Below the pieces are notes generated by a model, which saw only the letters and a program-made list of their open reading frames with translations, was not told where the DNA came from and did no database searches. From NCBI GenBank assembly GCA_963556255.1, contig OY744604.1, positions 23,913,376 to 23,977,375 of the forward strand: a DNA stretch of 64,000 nucleotides, read 5' to 3'. Both the position numbers and the translations under genes were made by a program. This DNA is from Allolobophora icterica. Taxonomy: Eukaryota; Annelida; Clitellata; Crassiclitellata; Lumbricidae. Positions within the stretch are counted from its first letter, which is position 1; every line of letters starts with the position of its first letter. Shown one piece after another: positions 59,491 through 64,000 of the stretch.

Positions 59491-62400
59491 AAAGAGGATA
59501 ACATAACATAAGTTTATTGTTCCCAATAATGACAACGACAACATCATGATTATGCAACCACACAATAGTACACGCCGTACACACAAAGAAGTAACCAAGC
59601 TGAAGCTAGTTAAACTGACTATGTAAAGAGAACATATTATCTCTACAACATTTAATACAAGGGCAGCATGCACCTGTGGGCTCGAGATTTGTCGGGAACA
59701 ACAGGCACCCAGAAGGGAATAATCCCGCTGAAAGGGTGCCTATATGTATTTGCAAGCAATAGTTGACGGTTAAACAATAATATTCCAAATACGATATGGG
59801 AACTTCCGCTAATCTATCACTAACCTTTAGGTATAAACATGAAATGTTACTTAACTATAAACTACAACACGTGCTCCCGTGTGTGTGCACGCAATAGATG
59901 TTTAAATTGCATGAAGCAGGGAAGGGGGCGGATGAGCTGAGGCAAGCTATTCCATAGCAGAGGGCCCTGATACTTTATAGAGAATTTCCGAGTATTCGTT
60001 CTGGCATAAATACATCTGTAGTCCTCATTTCTTCTTGTAATAGTATTGCGTTGAGTAGGACAGAAGAAGAAAGTGAAGGAGGGAGGCAATAAATTATTAT
60101 GATACTTAAACATAAATTCACAGGTCTGGATAAATCTGATTTGAGTAATCGTTAATAATGACAGTTGAGAGAATAACGGACGAGTATGTGCGTTAATAGG
60201 AGATTTAGTTATAACCCTTATGGCTTTTTTCTGTGCTAATTTTAGTACATTTAAGTGTGTGTCGTATGTGGAGGTCCAGATGACATTGCCGTATGTTAAG
60301 TAAGGATATATAAGTGTGTAGTATAAGGTAGACAGTATGTGTAGTGGAAGTATGTAGGAAATACGTTTAATTATGCCAATGTTTTTGGAAATTTTTTTAT
60401 TTATTTCTTCAATGTGTGTTTTCCATTTCAGATGCTGATCTATGTGGATTCCAAGAAATTTAGAAGTGGCAACTTGGGGAATGACTGTACCATCAATAAC
60501 AATTTCATTTACATTAGGGGGCACTTGTTTTCTACTGGACCTGAACAGTATAAAACTGGTCTTAGAAACATTTAGAGAGAGCTTATTAGCTTTAAACCAA
60601 TCACTTGTGGATTTTAATTCCTCATTTGCTATTTTGAACAGCTGGTCATACGAAGAATGAGACAGAAAGACATTTGTGTCATCTGCAAACAATATGTAGT
60701 GCAATAAGGTAGACGAGTTCGGAAGATCATTGATGAAGATTAAGAAAAGAAGAGGACCGAGTATGGAGCCTTGAGGTACACCATATTTAATGGACAGGAA
60801 TTGAGATAAGGTTCCATTGCACGAAACTTGTTGCTGACGACCATGCAAGTAGCTTTTAAACCATAGCAAGGATTTACCTCTTATTCCATAGTGTTCCAAT
60901 TTATCCAGAAGTATATTGTGATCGACCGTGTCAAAGGCCTTAGCAAGGTCTAGGAAGATCCCTAAGGAGTATTCATTATCATCCATAGCTTTAGATATTT
61001 TATCCTGTATATCTAGTAAAGACATAGTTGTTGAATGAGCCGGCTGGAATCCATGTTGGAGAGGATATAGAATGCTCTTCTGTTTTACATAAGAGTAAAG
61101 ACGATCATACATCACTCTCTCATATAGTTTGGAGAAGAAGGGTAATATAGAAATCGGTCTATAGTTAGATATGTCACTTTTCGTTCCTTGTTTATAGATT
61201 GGTAGAACTCTTGCTATTTTTATTTCTGCAGGTACATCCCCATTTCTTAGAGAACAGTTAATTAATTCTGCTAAAGTAGGAGCTAGTGATTCTATAACTT
61301 GAGTTGTTATACAAGGATCAATGTTATCAAATCCTGAGCTATGCGTAATTTTCAGAGTTTTATTGATAGAGATTAATTCCTGTGGAGTAGTAGGCAGAAG
61401 AGCAAAAGAGCTTAGGGAAGAAGGAGGCATGAACTCACTAAACCTTTTCCCTGTTGTGGGGATTTTATCCGATAATTTTTGCGCTAATCCAGTAAAGTAT
61501 GAATTAAACTTTTCAGCCATTATCGCAGGATCATTTGTTAAATTACCATCAATGTTTAATTCTTTTATCAATGTGTCTCTATTGCTAGTCTTTACTATGT
61601 GCCTAATTATTTGCCAAGTTTTTTTAATATCCATGCTACACTTTATGAACTCATTAGTATAATAGAGTTGTTCGGCTTTTATTCTTGTTGCCTTATATTT
61701 ATTCCTATAGCAAGTAAACTTTGCTTTATTCTCGGCTGTGGGCTTCTTAATAAATTTTTTATATAATTTTTCCTTTTTTTTAGTTGCTCTCAACAAGCCT
61801 TGGGTCATCCATGGTTGATGAAATGTATTCTTTTTTGATAGGTTTTGGGGTCTCAAGGGGAAAGCAATATTATATTCATTCAAGAATATTTCCGCAAACA
61901 AATTGTAGGACTGATTGGGCTTCTCATCCTTACACAAGTCCAATACCGGTTTCCAATTTACATCTAGCAATGAATTTTTTAGGTGGGAGATAGCATCATT
62001 TGACATAGTTCTTATCATTTTTGTTCCCCCCTCATTCATTCGTTTATTCGGCGTAATGTCAATATATGTTATTACTGGCAAGTGATCCGATATATCAGAA
62101 ATAAGTATAGCAGAAGCTGTTACACAGTCTCTAGAGTTCGTGAAAATATTGTCTATAAGAGTTGCTGATGAAACTGTTATTCTAGTAGGCCTTAGGATCA
62201 GTGGTAGATAGTGATGTGCGAACATGCAGTCAATGAAGTCGTTGGTTGGCTGATGGACTTGAGAGGCTAGTAGATCAATGTTAAAATCCCCAGTTATGAA
62301 AGTTTTTTTGTTAGTACCTTTTGCTACTGACAGGGTAGTCAAGAGGGCATCAATCTCAGTAGTAAATATATTCGGGCATGATCCTGGTGCTCTGTAAATC

Positions 62401-63121
62401 ACACCAACTATCACATCCGCACACTTATGACATGATACACTTATAAACATGCCTTCGTAGGAGCTTGGAGTTGATCCGCCTGGTAGTTCAAATATGTGAA
62501 ATCCAACCTCTTCCCTAATGAAGAAACCAACTCCCCCCCTCTTTCATCCTCTCTATTCTTATATATGAAAGTATATCCTGGAATATTGATTGCTTCCGCC
62601 GTTGCGTCATTAAGCCATGTTTCAGTCACAGCCAGGACCGTGACCGGTAACAAGCTTACAAGAAGTTGTATATCATTAAGTTTCGAGGTTATGCTTCTAC
62701 AGTTTATATGAAGAATCTGGAAGGTATGACTGGTATTACCAATTTTGTGAGACATTTCAGAGGGACCATAGTAGTTCGAATCATACTCAGTTTCTGGATA
62801 ATAATTACTGTCCGGGTCCAGATCCTTATTGTTGATAAGGGGTTTATGCAAACCCTCCTTCCTAAAGAGTTCAAGTTTAAGAGTTGTAGGAACATCACTA
62901 TCGGACATACCATATACACCCGGCGCTGTTGGGCAAGTTGTCGTAATTAAAGTGTCTTCAGACTGTAATAGCGCTGAGCATTTGTAACAGCGCCAGTAGT
63001 TACCTAGTTGGGCCAAAGTCATCTCTAAGCTACACCGGAAATGATCGTTAATATCATATAGTGAACCAGATAATAGCTCATCCGCCACCTCCATCCCCGC
63101 CCCGCACACACAACAGGCCAT
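59490..63121 (-). mobile_element. CR1-like LINE, nearly full length
   Basis: The minus-strand element ends at about 59495 with AATAAACTTATGTTATGTTAT, a short microsatellite tail typical of these LINEs. The coding part covers endonuclease and reverse transcriptase. The 5' untranslated region probably continues past 63121, where two related blocks with GCCACCTGTACAG occur (63379 and 63588). Confidence 0.85.
59862..63121 (-). pseudogene. LINE endonuclease-reverse transcriptase gene with one frameshift
   Basis: The first frame (63121-62441) starts with a cysteine-rich segment (CCVCGAG, CYKCSALL) and the start of an endonuclease (HINCRSITSK, ETWLND). After a run of seven C (62534-62540) the frame is wrong (RGGELVSS). 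The 862-codon frame (62450-59862) continues with GDFNIDLL near residue 50, SDHLPVI near 120, FLDLAKAFDTVDHNIL near 500, YGVPQGSILGPLLF and the catalytic FADDTNVF near 590. It then runs through the thumb to a C-terminal LLWNSLPQL region. It is the least damaged retrotransposon here, and one base in the C run may be its only defect. CR1/L2-type is my best clade call. Confidence 0.85.
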
Positions 63122-64000
63122 AGGCTCATCCGACTGCTGAGCAATGGTCTCAGATAGTAGATAATAGCACCCTGCCGAGTACCACTAAACCATTAATCCC
63201 TAATTATTGTTAGGTACAACAACTGAGGTAAGAACAGTAATAAAAGAAAAAAAGAAAAAAAAGTAAAGTAAAAAACTAAAGAAGATAAAGAGTCATCTTA
63301 ATACTGAAGTTCACTTATATAGGCTCTGACTAGTTAAGCCCCTGAAACATCTAGATGCACATACGGAGGTTCTTTTGCCACCTGTACAGGTAAATAAGGG
63401 ATGGGGCATTGCCTCCGCATCATCAATAATGTAATAATGGTACTAAAATGCCATTCAAAGAGACACAAGCAAAATAACAGACCATATTGGGAAACAAATA
63501 GCATAACATACCATGCAATGCAGTGTAATACCTAACATAAAATCTGCATCAATCCAGAAAACAGAATAATAATAGTGGCTCCTCTGCCACCTGTACAGAT
63601 GATCAATAAGTGGGGCACTAAATCAGTACCTTCATCAACACAAAACAGACACAAGATGCCATGCAAAGGCATAATCCTAACAGAACGGCCGTTCTTAGTA
63701 ATCCAAAATAACAAATGCATAGACCATCATACAGTGCATCCAGCCCAACATAGTCAGCCTGAGACTACAATAACCAAGTGCCGGCACAAAGTTGGCAACA
63801 CAATCAACCCATTGTTGAGACCTCAATAAACAACAGTAACTCAAGATCTCCTAGTTCTCTCCTAATAAGCCGAGTCCATCCCAGATCTGCACTAGGACTG
63901 TTCAACCCAAATCATAGCGATACGCCAGCAAGGACCCATGCAGTCTGTAACCGCATGTGTGACCAAACCATCCTGAGCTGCCATAAATCCTTGTATTGAA
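63121..64000. other. Probable LINE 5' UTR; no gene seen
   Basis: Two related segments with GCCACCTGTACAG and GGGGCA lie about 210 bases apart, which suggests short tandem 5' UTR units. No supported frame exists on either strand. Confidence 0.35.

Overview
The window is metazoan, intron-containing, gene-poor and transposon-rich DNA. It has no operons or bacterial signals. Long simple-repeat arrays, RTE- and CR1-type retrotransposons, tRNA-derived SINEs, hAT, piggyBac-like and Mutator-like elements, and a very frequent short palindrome TAGGCCTA all point to an invertebrate. My best guess is a marine deuterostome such as an echinoderm, but that is inference and not proven here.

The only host genes I can support form a tandem family of four small secreted-peptide genes on the + strand: A (2778-3469), B (25553-26308), C (49303-50119) and D (56110-56817). 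Each has a 43-base first coding exon for the hydrophobic part of a signal peptide, a phase-1 intron, and a second exon that finishes the signal peptide and encodes a 68-84 residue lysine-rich mature chain. In A and D the mature chain has a CX3C...CX3C pattern that suggests a disulphide-linked helical hairpin. The signal exon, splice sites, upstream DNA and a probable 3' UTR exon are well conserved. The mature parts differ in length, charge and cysteine spacing. I do not recognise the family and assign no function.

Layout: duplicon A (1 to about 5835) is nearly identical to duplicon D (53339 to about 59203). A second pair of related blocks is 11255-14165 plus 22480-29160 (ending in gene B) and 43333-45800 plus 46530-51870 (ending in gene C). 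Broken family members lie at 29160-31441 (F, exon 2 split by a LINE) and 51870-53600 (E, promoter side and 3' side kept, coding exons gone). Scraps of the unit's 3' side lie at 1-260, 7620-8000, 34989-35500 and 38225-38330.

The rest is mostly nested mobile DNA. It includes RTE-type retrotransposons at 17803-21090 and 38583-40995; CR1-like retrotransposons at 16725-17802, 29230-31409 and 59490-63121+; and LINE fragments at 262-970, 8879-10160 and 52060-52790. A DNA transposon with long inverted repeats and a broken PIN/FEN1-like plus cysteine-rich protein lies at 31542-34988. A hAT-like element with a transposase broken by one stop codon lies at 41027-43211. Several short hAT elements have 8-bp target duplications, one element is piggyBac-like with TTAA ends, and a Mutator-like remnant lies inside a LINE. 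The repeats probably drove the duplications and deletions that shaped the peptide-gene array.
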